Below are positions 50,095 to 59,518 of a stretch of 64,000 nt of DNA, one piece after another. Position 1 is the first letter of the stretch. Each line of letters opens with the position of its first letter. Source of the stretch: Ruminococcus flavefaciens (GTDB taxonomy: Bacteria > Bacillota > Clostridia > Oscillospirales > Ruminococcaceae). Below the pieces are notes generated by a model. That model was not told where the DNA came from, ran no database searches, and was given only the letters and a program-made list of their open reading frames with translations. The stretch lies in contig DFHF01000037.1 of the NCBI GenBank assembly GCA_002371825.1, positions 1-64,000 on the forward strand, written 5' to 3'. A program made the position numbers and the translations under genes.

Positions 50095-52446
50095 TCAGAA
50101 CTGTGCTGTATCAGTTACCGAGAAATCATCCATGGAAAGTGCAATGAACTTATCTCCGGAGAGAACATATACATAATTACCGATATAAATTGCTCTCTGA
50201 TAAAGGTCAGTTGATGTAATGCTTCTCAGCTCACTCGGCTCTGTGTACTGTCCCTTGAGGACGAACTTTCCATCCTCAAATGAGAAGAACCAATAACCAG
50301 TCTCATACTGAGAGTTCCAGTCTGATTTTTCATCATCTATGATCTCATAACCTCCCTTTTCAATGCTCATCTGTACACCTATCAGGTTCTTTTCAGGAGC
50401 TATCATGATAGCTTTTCTCTCATAGCATCCAAGGGAATAATATCCGATAAACTCATCCTCCTCGTAGACTCCCTCGATCGCATAGGAATCAATAAGCTTA
50501 AGGTCATCAGGAACTGAATTATCGAACATATTAAGCTTCAGTCCTGTCTCTATGCCGTTCTCATCAGCATTGACACCGAATCCGAAAAGCTGTCCTTCCT
50601 CCCACTTCTGCATATATGTACTGTAGCCGGGAAGCTTGAACTCATCAAGTATCACAGGTGAAGCCGGATCGCTGATATCTATGGCAAACAGCGGATCTGT
50701 CTGCTCATATGTTACAACATAAGCTATATCGCCGCTGTAATTCACAGACTTTATCTCTTCGTCAAGGCCAAAATCTGTAACGCTTCCAACAACAGCCATA
50801 TCCATATCAAGAACATAAAGCCTGTTATCACGCTTATGCTCATATGAGTAATATCCGTATCCGGGCTCGACTTCATCAACAACGTCAATATCATCGCTGT
50901 ATACAGGCACACTTGTCTCAGTGTAGCTGTCCTTTGTAGTTGCAACACGAAGATATCCATTGTATTCGCTGAATGAGAACTGATCCTTGACTCTTCCCTC
51001 AACTGTTCCTGAGGCGGCAGGAGTGATGTTTCCTTCCTCTATTGCTATTCTTGTGATATCAGTATCATCCCAGCCTACAGATGTATAGATATTGTCTGCG
51101 GAGCTGTATACGATGCCTGTATAGCCTGCAAGAGCCTTTATATCAGCTACAGATGCACTTCCTGATTCGTTCATGTCAAGACTTCCGATAAGTGTATAGC
51201 TGAATGAAGAAGCCTCTTCGATATCATCGGCCGGCATAAGGATATCCTCTGCGGGAATTAGTTCAAATTCCGCTGACATTCCTCTTGAAGGAACATAGCT
51301 GGTACAGTCATCCTCTTTTATGTCTGTAAAATCCTGTGTATGATAGTCTGTGAGAAGATACATGAACCCGTCAGGAGATATGCGGACATCATTATATCTG
51401 CCCTCCTGATAGTATGTATCGATAAGCTGCGGTGCTTCGCCTGTAGTATAGAAGCTTACAAATGATGCATTCTTATTAATGCCGCCCCAATAACCTTTGT
51501 ATCCGTCGAATCCGTATTCCGCCTCATCCTCTTCAACATTCTGATAAGCATATATACTTCCGATAACAGCTATGGTATCATTATACAAATACATATCGGA
51601 TACCTCTATATTAGAATTAATATATCCGTCTCCGAATATTTTTTCAGGAGAAACACCAAGTGATATCTTCTCACTGTAAGTGAATTTTCCGTCCTCTGCT
51701 TCAGCTGCATTAAGGTATATCTGTCCTTCGTCATAGTTTCCGTAGATATAATAAATATACTTTCCGTCAGTCTTGGCTATATCAGCCTCAAGAACGCCCT
51801 CCTCCTGATTATATGTCTCAGAGTGTTCATTCTCCTCATTTTCATCATCCGGTCCATCTACTGATTCGTTGTTTTCATTTGGTGTAAAAACAGCTTTCTC
51901 CTTTTCCGGACCGTCAGTATGAGGTGAATTACCGCTTACAGTAAACGATTTATCCTCATTTGTTTCGGCAGCTGGGGCAGCTGCTTCGTCGCTCTCATAA
52001 ACAACACCGCCCTCCTCAGCATCTTCATACTCTGTTGTTTCAGTAAGGAGATTATTCTCATAAGAGTCATATGATCTTCTGAAGAGCTGATAAACCTCGC
52101 CGTAATCGGACGCTCCTGACATATAAGGAGCCTGCTCCACAAGCACAGGAGTATTTTCGCTGAATTCAGCAGCTGTACTGCCTTCCTTAGTCATCTGCTC
52201 AAATTCGCTGTTGACAACATCCTTGTCCTTCTTGAAAACGTCGCTTTCGCCTGCAAAATGCACAGCTGTTCCGCATATTACTGCACAGGCTGCTGCTCCG
52301 GCAGTAATGCGTCCCGCCATTTTAATGCGGCTTCTCTTTTTAGCCGGAGCCTTCGCCTCCAGCATTGCTTTTATATTCTCAGGTTCAAGCTCCTGAGGAA
52401 CTTTTTCTTCTCTAAGCATATCCTTTACCTTATCAATATTGTTCAT
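50095..52446 (-). CDS. Beta-propeller-domain protein with anti-sigma-like N-terminus
   Basis: About 783 residues. The first 40 are cytoplasmic (ending KKRSRIK), one membrane helix follows (AGRITAGAAACAVICGTAVHF), then a long acidic low-complexity region (about 75-210). A large extracellular domain comes next, rich in repeated blade-like segments such as DGKYIYYIYGNYDEGQIYL, SSADNIYTSVGWD, LYVLDMDMAVVGSVTDFG and ISDPASPVILDEFKLPGYSTY, as in the secreted beta-propeller family. It lies 17 bp behind an ECF sigma gene, so it probably acts as its membrane anti-sigma or signal receptor. AAGGAGG precedes the ATG. Confidence 0.82.
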   Translation of the reverse strand: MNNIDKVKDMLREEKVPQELEPENIKAMLEAKAPAKKRSRIKMAGRITAGAAACAVICGTAVHFAGESDVFKKDKDVVNSEFEQMTKEGSTAAEFSENTPVLVEQAPYMSGASDYGEVYQLFRRSYDSYENNLLTETTEYEDAEEGGVVYESDEAAAPAAETNEDKSFTVSGNSPHTDGPEKEKAVFTPNENNESVDGPDDENEENEHSETYNQEEGVLEADIAKTDGKYIYYIYGNYDEGQIYLNAAEAEDGKFTYSEKISLGVSPEKIFGDGYINSNIEVSDMYLYNDTIAVIGSIYAYQNVEEDEAEYGFDGYKGYWGGINKNASFVSFYTTGEAPQLIDTYYQEGRYNDVRISPDGFMYLLTDYHTQDFTDIKEDDCTSYVPSRGMSAEFELIPAEDILMPADDIEEASSFSYTLIGSLDMNESGSASVADIKALAGYTGIVYSSADNIYTSVGWDDTDITRIAIEEGNITPAASGTVEGRVKDQFSFSEYNGYLRVATTKDSYTETSVPVYSDDIDVVDEVEPGYGYYSYEHKRDNRLYVLDMDMAVVGSVTDFGLDEEIKSVNYSGDIAYVVTYEQTDPLFAIDISDPASPVILDEFKLPGYSTYMQKWEEGQLFGFGVNADENGIETGLKLNMFDNSVPDDLKLIDSYAIEGVYEEDEFIGYYSLGCYERKAIMIAPEKNLIGVQMSIEKGGYEIIDDEKSDWNSQYETGYWFFSFEDGKFVLKGQYTEPSELRSITSTDLYQRAIYIGNYVYVLSGDKFIALSMDDFSVTDTAQF

Positions 52447-52463
52447 AGTGATCCTCCTTTTCG

Positions 52464-52970
52464 TCAAAGCTCGGGAGCAAGCTCAAGTCTGAGTTTCTCT
52501 TTTATCCTTGAAAGCTTAGATCTAACTGTGCTTGCCTTTATATCACATATCTTCGATATCTCGTCACTGGAATACCCTCCCAGAACAGACATTGAAAGCA
52601 GCAGTCTTGAATCACTGTCAAGCCTGTTAACGGCCTCACGCAGCTCCACAGACTCGAAGCTGAACTCGTCAATCCCGCTCTCCTCCGAGAGCTCATCCGA
52701 GCTATGTATATACTCCTTCTGCTTTCTTTTTATCTTTGCTGAAAGAATTTTCATGATCCAGCCTCTGAACTTATCAGGATCACGCAGTTTCTTTATCGCA
52801 CAGAATGCGTCCAGTACCGTATCACTTACAGCGTCGCTTGCGTCATGCGGATCCCTTAAACTGTAGAGTGCAATATGGTACATATCTTTATATACTGTCG
52901 AGTAGAGTCTTGCAAAAGCTTCAGCACTGCCCTGCTGGGCGAGTTTTACATCTGATGCATTGTCATTCAT
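52464..52970 (-). CDS. ECF-type RNA polymerase sigma factor
   Basis: The roughly 168-residue protein has sigma region 2 (AFARLYSTVYKDMYHIALYSLRDPHDASDAVSDTVLDAF, RGWIMKILSAKIK) and region 4 (LREAVNRLDSDSRLLLSMSVLGGYSSDEISKICDIKASTVRSKLSRIKEKLR), with no region 3. The ATG at 52970 follows AAAGGAGGG. A TGCAAC element upstream, on the same strand, resembles the -35 of several ECF groups, so it may control itself. Confidence 0.93.
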   Translation of the reverse strand: MNDNASDVKLAQQGSAEAFARLYSTVYKDMYHIALYSLRDPHDASDAVSDTVLDAFCAIKKLRDPDKFRGWIMKILSAKIKRKQKEYIHSSDELSEESGIDEFSFESVELREAVNRLDSDSRLLLSMSVLGGYSSDEISKICDIKASTVRSKLSRIKEKLRLELAPEL

Positions 52971-53045
52971 AGCGATCCCTCCTTTGAATCGATTCATAAA
53001 TTAAGTGTCACAAAAAGGCAGGATTGTTGCATAGAAAAAATAAAA

Positions 53046-53092
53046 CCGGCAATATGCACAATGCATCAAATCTGACATTATGCATATTGCCG
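53046..53092 (-). terminator. Terminator after glucokinase
   Basis: CGGCAATATGCA and TGCATATTGCCG pair perfectly over 12 bp, extended inside by AATG/CATT. On the minus strand the stem is followed by GTTTTATTTTTT. Confidence 0.85.
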
Positions 53093-53135
53093 ATCATTAA
53101 ATGCGGATCAGCAGACCTTACGGCTTATCTGCCGC

Positions 53136-54095
53136 TCAGTCCTTATTTGCTCTTCCGATGAATGCTGCACCGATGATTCCGGCATCATTTCCCAGCTTAG
53201 CTATAACTATCTCGCAGTTCTTAGGTGAATTGCGGGTATAAACTTCCTTCTTTACGAGTTCCTTCATAGGCAGGAGGAGCGGGTCGCCCTCATTGCAGAC
53301 ACCGCCGCCGATGCAGAGGATATCAGGCTGGAATATATTGATAGTATTTGTGATACCTGCTGCAAGATACTTTATGTACTTGTCAACAACGTCCTTAGCG
53401 TACTTGTCTCCTGCTCTCATGCAGTCGAAGGATGTGCGTGCAGTTACCTTGCCCTTTTCGCTTGCCATTTCATTGAGCTTGCTGTCCGGGAACTGCTCCA
53501 TAGCCTCCTTAGTCATACGGATAAGGCCTGTAGCTGAGGAATAAGCCTCGAAGCAGCCCTTTCTGCCGCATGAACACTGTGCGCCGTCAACCTCGATAAC
53601 GGTATGTCCGATCTCAGCGCCTGCGAAATTTGAACCTGCATAGATCTTGCCGTCGATGATTATTCCGCCGCCGACACCTGTTCCGAGAGTAATGCATACT
53701 GCATTCTTTGCTCCCTTAGCAGCGCCTGCTACGAACTCACCGTATGCAGCTGCATTGGCATCGTTCTCGATGAATACAGGCTTGTCGATAGTTTCCTGGA
53801 TATACTTGACCATAGGTGTGTCCTTGAAGCCAAGGTTATTTGAGTACTCGATTATACCGGTCTCGCTGTTTGCTATACCGGGAGTACCTACACCTATCCA
53901 CTCGATCTGATCGATAGTGAGACCGGCATTCTCAACAGCCTGAAGAGCCATTTTTGCCATGTCATCAGCTATTTCCTTCTCAGGTCTGGGACAGTTGGTC
54001 TTTGTGCTTGCCTTTGCGATTATGTTGTATTCCTCATCAACTACGCCGGCAACGATATTTGTGCCGCCGAGATCAATACCTACATAATATTTCAT
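53136..54095 (-). CDS. glk: ROK-family glucokinase
   Basis: The 319-residue kinase phosphorylates glucose. It has the N-terminal phosphate loop GIDLGGTNIVAGVVD, ENDANAAAYGE with the catalytic Asp, ITLGTGVGGGIIIDG, and the zinc motif CSCGRKGCFEAYSS that marks true ROK kinases. It is 12 bp downstream of manA. The long ROK repressor elsewhere in the window lacks these motifs. Confidence 0.94.
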   Translation of the reverse strand: MKYYVGIDLGGTNIVAGVVDEEYNIIAKASTKTNCPRPEKEIADDMAKMALQAVENAGLTIDQIEWIGVGTPGIANSETGIIEYSNNLGFKDTPMVKYIQETIDKPVFIENDANAAAYGEFVAGAAKGAKNAVCITLGTGVGGGIIIDGKIYAGSNFAGAEIGHTVIEVDGAQCSCGRKGCFEAYSSATGLIRMTKEAMEQFPDSKLNEMASEKGKVTARTSFDCMRAGDKYAKDVVDKYIKYLAAGITNTINIFQPDILCIGGGVCNEGDPLLLPMKELVKKEVYTRNSPKNCEIVIAKLGNDAGIIGAAFIGRANKD

Positions 54096-54107
54096 TGTTT
54101 TTCCTCC

Positions 54108-55064
54108 TTAAACAGCAGTATATATGATACTGCATCTGCCTTTTATAATGAACGGATCCATTCCTGCCGGAACGAATACGCTTGAGCCTTTTTTTAACGG
54201 CAGGCTTCCGCCCTGCCACTCCACATCTCCCTGTCCGTCAATGACGAGGATATGGGAAAAACCTTTTCTTCTGCCGCAGTCAGCTATCTCAGCCGACCCG
54301 CTTATATCATATTTTGTGACCCTGAAATACCTGCATTCAGCCAACAGCTGTCTGACAGCATCCCCTTCCTGAACTGCTTCTCCCGGAACATACATTGCTC
54401 TGGGTTCAGTATCGGTCACCTCTATAGCCTTGTCAACATGGAGCTCTCTGGGCTTTCCGTCAGCACCAAGTCTGCCGTAGTCGTATACCCTGTATGTCAC
54501 ATTTGAGCTCTGCTGTATCTCAGCAATCAGTATACCCTTTCCTATCGCATGGAGAGTTCCTGGAGTTATAAAGAACACATCTCCCTTTTTCACAGGAACA
54601 CGGTTTACATACTCCATAAGAGTATTCTCCTCAACTGCTTTCCGGAACTCTTCTTTTGAAAGCTTATCCCTGAAGCCGTATACCAGATGTGCATCCTCCT
54701 CAGCATCTATCACATACCACATTTCGGTCTTGCCGTTGTCGTTTTCATGCACTCTTGCATAGCTGTCATCAGGGTGCACCTGTACTGACAGGTCATTTCT
54801 TGCGTCTATCAGCTTTACCAGCACCGGAAACTCCTCAGGTGCTCCGCCTGCCTCAGGATGTTCCTTCAGAAAGCCTGCAAGGGTCATACCCTTGTATTCG
54901 CCGGAAGCAATAATGCTCTCACCGTCAGGATGACAGGAAAGCTCCCAGCTCTCAGCCAGTCTTTCAAGGTCGCTGACCTTTCCGAATTCTTCCCGGAGCC
55001 TTGTACCGCCCCATATATAATCCTTTATAGCCGGACTTAATAAAAATGGTGTCATATCAAGCAT
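54108..55064 (-). CDS. manA: Mannose-6-phosphate isomerase, class I
   Basis: The roughly 318-residue cupin enzyme interconverts mannose 6-phosphate and fructose 6-phosphate. It has KLIDARNDLSVQVHPDD with the zinc ligands, GKTEMWYVID, FITPGTLHAIGKGILIAEIQQSSNVTYRVYDYGR and a C-terminal cupin half. ATG 55064 follows AAGGAAAGG and overlaps the GH25 stop by 8 bp. Confidence 0.93.
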   Translation of the reverse strand: MLDMTPFLLSPAIKDYIWGGTRLREEFGKVSDLERLAESWELSCHPDGESIIASGEYKGMTLAGFLKEHPEAGGAPEEFPVLVKLIDARNDLSVQVHPDDSYARVHENDNGKTEMWYVIDAEEDAHLVYGFRDKLSKEEFRKAVEENTLMEYVNRVPVKKGDVFFITPGTLHAIGKGILIAEIQQSSNVTYRVYDYGRLGADGKPRELHVDKAIEVTDTEPRAMYVPGEAVQEGDAVRQLLAECRYFRVTKYDISGSAEIADCGRRKGFSHILVIDGQGDVEWQGGSLPLKKGSSVFVPAGMDPFIIKGRCSIIYTAV

Positions 55065-55794
55065 TGCCTTTCCTTCTCTTGCCAAATTCTGCAATGAACT
55101 CCTCCTCCGAACCGTTATAGACGTTCAGGTCGATGTATTTTTCATCGCCGTTATAGCCTTCCAGCTCGCCGCAGTCGCAGTACTGCCAGAATTTCCAGTC
55201 CATAAGGTCGGGTTCAAAATTCACGCTTCTTATCCACAGAGGATATTCTCCGAAATCCTCTTTAACATAGCGCATATATACAGGTATAGTCGTATAGATT
55301 ATAGGCTTTGTGCCGTAATATCTTTCAAGCTCTTCAAGGAGAGGTCTGAGAATAGCCTCGGCCTCAGCTTTTGTAGGCTTGTGCTTCCGCTTGTCAGCAT
55401 AATACTCTATATCGACCACAGGCGGCATATCTATCTCATCCGGCGATACAGCAGAGATAAAATTCTCCGCCTGAGTCTCCCCCGGACTGTCAAAGCTGAA
55501 AAAATGGTAGGCCGATACGATAATACCGGTCTCCTCAGCTCTTTCAAGATTCACCCGGACTGATTCGTCCACATGGCCGCTGCCCTCAGTGGCCTTTATA
55601 AATGCAAAGGAAACATCCTGAGATTCAAGAGTCTTCCAGTCGATATCCCCCTGATAGTTTGAAACATCAACTCCGAAGACCGGATACTTTTCAGTATTCA
55701 CCTTTGCCTTTGAGTAGTATACCGAAGCTGTGAATGCTGCACCTGTAAGGATACCTCCGGTAAGAGTACACAATATACGTTTAAATAAATGCAT
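55057..55794 (-). CDS. GH25 lysozyme-like muramidase, membrane-anchored
   Basis: The roughly 245-residue protein has an N-terminal membrane helix (ILCTLTGGILTGAAFTASVYY) and a GH25 barrel: FGVDVSNYQGDIDW, FAFIKATEG, VSAYHFFSF, the catalytic PPVVDIEYY with the Asp/Glu pair, and WQYCDCGELEGY. GH25 enzymes cut the MurNAc-GlcNAc bond of peptidoglycan. It lies upstream of manA and glk in the same unit, an unusual grouping. Confidence 0.92.
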   Translation of the reverse strand: MHLFKRILCTLTGGILTGAAFTASVYYSKAKVNTEKYPVFGVDVSNYQGDIDWKTLESQDVSFAFIKATEGSGHVDESVRVNLERAEETGIIVSAYHFFSFDSPGETQAENFISAVSPDEIDMPPVVDIEYYADKRKHKPTKAEAEAILRPLLEELERYYGTKPIIYTTIPVYMRYVKEDFGEYPLWIRSVNFEPDLMDWKFWQYCDCGELEGYNGDEKYIDLNVYNGSEEEFIAEFGKRRKGNA

Positions 55795-55838
55795 TATTCT
55801 GCTCCTTCCGGAAAGTATATGCATAGTTATCTAATATA

Positions 55839-55867
55839 ATAATACCCCAAAATCAGAAAATAGTCAA
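55839..55867 (-). promoter_or_regulatory. Promoter of the GH25-manA-glk unit
   Basis: On the minus strand TTGACT (55862-55867) and TATTAT (55839-55844) are 17 bp apart. Confidence 0.75.
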
Positions 55868-55895
55868 TAGTTTTTCAACTTTTTAAGACAGAAAC

Positions 55896-55922
55896 AGAAA
55901 ACCGCCCCATAAATGAGGCGGT
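55896..55922 (-). terminator. Terminator after the dockerin gene
   Basis: On the minus strand ACCGCCTCAT and ATGGGGCGGT form a stem with one G-T pair, followed by TTTTC. Confidence 0.8.
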
Positions 55923-55957
55923 CTTCCGAGATATTTATGAAGGATGCAGTATTCAGA

Positions 55958-58900
55958 TCATCTTCCGAAGCCGGGGCCGAATCCGCCGCCTGAGCTTGCT
56001 GAAGCAGTTATCTGTGTGCCGCCGGAAAGAGTACCTCCAACGGTCACGGAATAGTTTCCGCTCTGTGAGTTGACTGTTGTTCCTCCCGATACTGTTCCGC
56101 CGGAATATGCCTTGCAGTTAGTGCAGTTCTGTCCGGGTGAACCGCTTGCAGAGAGGAAGGAAACGATAACATTTCCGGAGTTGTCAACAAAGCTGTATCT
56201 TGTGTTGAGATTAGTATTTCCGGCTGTCATAGTGATAGCGCTTCCGCCGTTGTAGCTGACGGAGTTGCCGCTGTCGCCGCAGTCAAGAGGCTCCTGACCA
56301 TTAGCGCAGATATATCCGCCGTTAAGGTAGATATTGGCATTGGAGTCAAATGCATCATGGTCTCCGTTTGCAGAATTTACAACTGCAAGACCGCCGTTTA
56401 TATTCAGGGCAAATCCCTTGACGAGAAGTGATGAAGCAACGTATCTGCAATCGGGAGTTGACTCCTCACGAACTCCGAATATCTTTGAAGCTCTGCTGTT
56501 TCCTGCATTGAATCCGTCGTCGCCGGAGATTATATATACAGTACCGCTGTTCTGATTTATCTCAATAGCCTCAACACCTTCATAGCACTTGCCTATGAAT
56601 ATCTGAAGGTCCTCATAGGAGCCGTCTTTCTTGCCGATATTGATTATCTGGTCAGAGTGCAGGCCGTCATCTGAGGCATTGATATTGAATATACCGCCGT
56701 TGAGATCCATTGTTCCGCCGCAGTGTATTGCATCATCTGATGTGTTGATGTCGAGTGTGCCGCCGTTTATCGTGATATTTCCGCCGCTGATATAGGTAGC
56801 GTTCGGTATGCTTGCTGTGTCATAGGACCACTGTCCGCCGACCTTTATGCCCTTTGTGGACTGAGTTGTCTTATTTGTGCCGCCGGTTTCACCGCCGCCC
56901 ATATTGCCTGGACGTCCGCCGCCGAATCCTCCAAAGGGTGAACCGGAAGAAGATGATGAGCCGCTGGCAGTATAGGTGCTTCCCTGATATGTCTTTATTG
57001 TAAGCGAGCCGTCATTCATTGTGAAGGCCTGCTCTGCCGAGATACCGTCTGCACTTACTCCGCCGCTGTTGTCATCAAGTGCTGCCTTCTCAGCTGCACA
57101 AGTGATATTGATCGTTCCGCCGTTGACTGTTACAAATCCCTTTCCGGAATCTGTGCTGTTTGTAGACTTGATACCGTCGCCGTTTGCTGTCTTTATGGTA
57201 AGTGAGATACCGCTGTTGTCAGCAGCTGAACCGTCAGACTTTGTGGTATCGCCTATTGTGACACTGTCCTTGCCGCGGATACCGTCGTCTACAGCATTTA
57301 CATTTATAGTGCCGTTATAGATCTTTATATCGTTCTTGCATACTATAGCGTCATCCTGATTTCCATTTACTGTAAGTGTTCCCGAGCCCTTGAACTTTAT
57401 ATCGTCACGGGCAAATATAGCTCCCTCAACGATCTCAGTATTTCCGTCAGAATCGGTATAGGTCTGTGTATGAGAGGTACCGTCTGAGATAGTATTCTCG
57501 GTGCCTTTCTTTGCCACCAGCTGTACCTCATTGCCTATCGAAGCCACATATACAGGTGCAGTATTGCTGTTTGTGAGACTCATTCCTGCAAGATCAAGCT
57601 CAACAACAGAATCGGGATATGCAGTCTTGTCAACATCGACAACTATCTGAGAGCCGTTTCCCTCGCCTGTAACTGTGAATACGCCTTCCTTGCTGATTGT
57701 AAGTACGCCATTGTTTACAGAAGCTGTATCAGCAGGAGCATTCGTTGCTATAGCTGCTCCGCTGAGGGTGATAGTATAGCCGTCTGTTGTATCAGGAGCA
57801 GGTGAAGGTTCATCAGCTGCTGTGCCGGAAGGATCAACATTATCGAACACATTTACCCCAACATTCAGCTGGAATAATGTCTGCTTTCCATTCTCATCAG
57901 TATAAGCTACCTGTCCGCCGTTTGAGAGGTTTATAAATCCGCATGATCTCATATCCTTGATGCTGCTGTTGCTGATGAGAACATATTTATATTTCTTTGT
58001 GAACTCTATCTTTGAACCGTTTGAGGCAATAGTGTTGGCCTTTTTCCATGTACCGTCCTTCTCGTTTGTAGGATCATCGATGCAATTGAGAAGTACAGTT
58101 GTCTGAGTGGTTCCGGACATGAGCTTTGTGTCGATCTGATAGTCGGTAGCAGTCGCATAAACATCACCGCCTGTGATATTCAGACCAGTAGCAGCAGTTA
58201 AGCCTCTGTCGCCTCCTGCAACGAGAACACCGCCGGAAATATCGATCGTCGTTCCGGACTGTACAGCGTCATTTCCGGCCTTTATGGATGTAGTACCGCC
58301 TGATACAGCAACAGCTCCCTTACTGGACTTGATACCGTCGCCCTCTGCATCTACTTTGACATTGCCGTCCTTTATTGTTACAGACGTCTTACCGTTGATA
58401 CCATTGGTCTTATCTGTGGAATTAAGAGCATTAACAACGATATTTCCGCCGTTTATTTTTATATCATTGTTGCAGATGATACCGTCCTGAGTATTTGCAT
58501 TGACAATAAGTGTTCCTGTGCCGAGTTCTCCGCCCTTTATTGTAAGGTCATCTTTTGCCTCGATAACTGCTGCTCCGAGATTATCTCCGGCATAGGCAGT
58601 ATCTCCGTCAGAAACAGTATTTTCTGTTCCGTCAACAAGGTTGATAGATGTATTCTCAGCATTGGTTATAAGTATTGCAGGAGCGCTCTTTCCTGTGATA
58701 TTCACACCATTAAGGAATATCTTTACTGTATCAGGATCAGCTGTTTCATCAGGAATTGCAACAACGATCTGTCCGTCATCGAGAGTACCGTCGATATAGA
58801 ATGATCCTGAGTGGCTTATGATAACAGTAGTACCGCTGGCCACGGCATAGTCGCCTTCTATAGCAACTGATGTATTCTTAAGGTGGATGTATGTAGCATC

Positions 58901-59287
58901 AGATACCGGATCATCCGGCTCTGTATAGCCTTCCTTGAAGCTTTCGGGAAGCTCATTGAGGTGAAGCAGATACTTCTGTATAGAGAGTGCATCCATGGGA
59001 GTAAGGCCGCTGCCTCTCTCATAAACATCGGCAAGATCCACGCCCTTTCCAGTGATATGAGAGGGATCACTTCCCTCCTCTCCGTAACGGTCTGCATTTG
59101 CAATAGACTGCATTACCAGAACAGCATCATTCATTTTTACACTGCCGTCGCAGTCAGCATCTCCGTAAACCTTTGAAGAAGCCGTCTCAGCAGCAGAGGC
59201 AGCCGGGAAATTCAACGGCATTGCTGAGGCTGCAATGCAGGCTGTGGACAAACCGGCCAGTATCTTCTTGAGATCATATTTTTTCAT
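55958..59287 (-). CDS. Secreted dockerin protein with two Cthe_2159-like carbohydrate-binding beta-helix modules
   Basis: About 1109 residues with a signal peptide ending near ASA. An N-terminal type I-like dockerin (about 35-110) has one canonical calcium loop, DADCDGSVKMND, and a second with changed ligands, DVYERGSGLTPMD. Two regions (about 125-450 and 495-1050) carry short repeats such as DDGIRGKDSVTIGD, NGGTINI, DGLHSDQ and DGFNAGN, typical of the Cthe_2159 carbohydrate-binding beta-helix family. A Gly/Ser-rich insert (SSSSGSPFGGFGGG) lies between strands. The dockerin suggests attachment to a cohesin scaffold. The ATG at 59287 follows AAGGAG. Confidence 0.87.
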   Translation of the reverse strand: MKKYDLKKILAGLSTACIAASAMPLNFPAASAAETASSKVYGDADCDGSVKMNDAVLVMQSIANADRYGEEGSDPSHITGKGVDLADVYERGSGLTPMDALSIQKYLLHLNELPESFKEGYTEPDDPVSDATYIHLKNTSVAIEGDYAVASGTTVIISHSGSFYIDGTLDDGQIVVAIPDETADPDTVKIFLNGVNITGKSAPAILITNAENTSINLVDGTENTVSDGDTAYAGDNLGAAVIEAKDDLTIKGGELGTGTLIVNANTQDGIICNNDIKINGGNIVVNALNSTDKTNGINGKTSVTIKDGNVKVDAEGDGIKSSKGAVAVSGGTTSIKAGNDAVQSGTTIDISGGVLVAGGDRGLTAATGLNITGGDVYATATDYQIDTKLMSGTTQTTVLLNCIDDPTNEKDGTWKKANTIASNGSKIEFTKKYKYVLISNSSIKDMRSCGFINLSNGGQVAYTDENGKQTLFQLNVGVNVFDNVDPSGTAADEPSPAPDTTDGYTITLSGAAIATNAPADTASVNNGVLTISKEGVFTVTGEGNGSQIVVDVDKTAYPDSVVELDLAGMSLTNSNTAPVYVASIGNEVQLVAKKGTENTISDGTSHTQTYTDSDGNTEIVEGAIFARDDIKFKGSGTLTVNGNQDDAIVCKNDIKIYNGTINVNAVDDGIRGKDSVTIGDTTKSDGSAADNSGISLTIKTANGDGIKSTNSTDSGKGFVTVNGGTINITCAAEKAALDDNSGGVSADGISAEQAFTMNDGSLTIKTYQGSTYTASGSSSSSGSPFGGFGGGRPGNMGGGETGGTNKTTQSTKGIKVGGQWSYDTASIPNATYISGGNITINGGTLDINTSDDAIHCGGTMDLNGGIFNINASDDGLHSDQIINIGKKDGSYEDLQIFIGKCYEGVEAIEINQNSGTVYIISGDDGFNAGNSRASKIFGVREESTPDCRYVASSLLVKGFALNINGGLAVVNSANGDHDAFDSNANIYLNGGYICANGQEPLDCGDSGNSVSYNGGSAITMTAGNTNLNTRYSFVDNSGNVIVSFLSASGSPGQNCTNCKAYSGGTVSGGTTVNSQSGNYSVTVGGTLSGGTQITASASSGGGFGPGFGR

Positions 59288-59351
59288 AGCGATCAAACTC
59301 CTTAATATTCAGATATCACACCACTGTGGTATTTCGTTTAGTATAGTTCAT

Positions 59352-59395
59352 AGTATACCGGACCATTCTTAAAATAATCTTAAACTTACCTTAAA
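59352..59395 (-). promoter_or_regulatory. Dockerin gene promoter with three 11-bp-spaced direct repeats
   Basis: On the minus strand TATACT (59352-59357) is a -10 element. Upstream lie TTTAAG boxes, whose plus-strand CTTAAA copies start at 59368, 59379 and 59390, exactly 11 bp apart and covering the -35 region. This pattern is typical of OmpR/PhoB-type response-regulator sites. Confidence 0.65.
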
Positions 59396-59518
59396 TTAAG
59401 ATTAATTTTGTGCATACTATACATATCTAAATCAAAATGTATTATCATAAGCTCTGCAGGATAAAATGTATTTACAATTCAAGCTGCCGCTCAATGTGCA
59501 TTATTCATACTTTTTCTA

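Noticed and set aside
52258..52866. 202-codon frame opposite the ECF sigma/beta-propeller junction
   Set aside because: Its Ser/Leu-rich product is the antisense of the sigma and propeller genes; no ribosome site or known motif.
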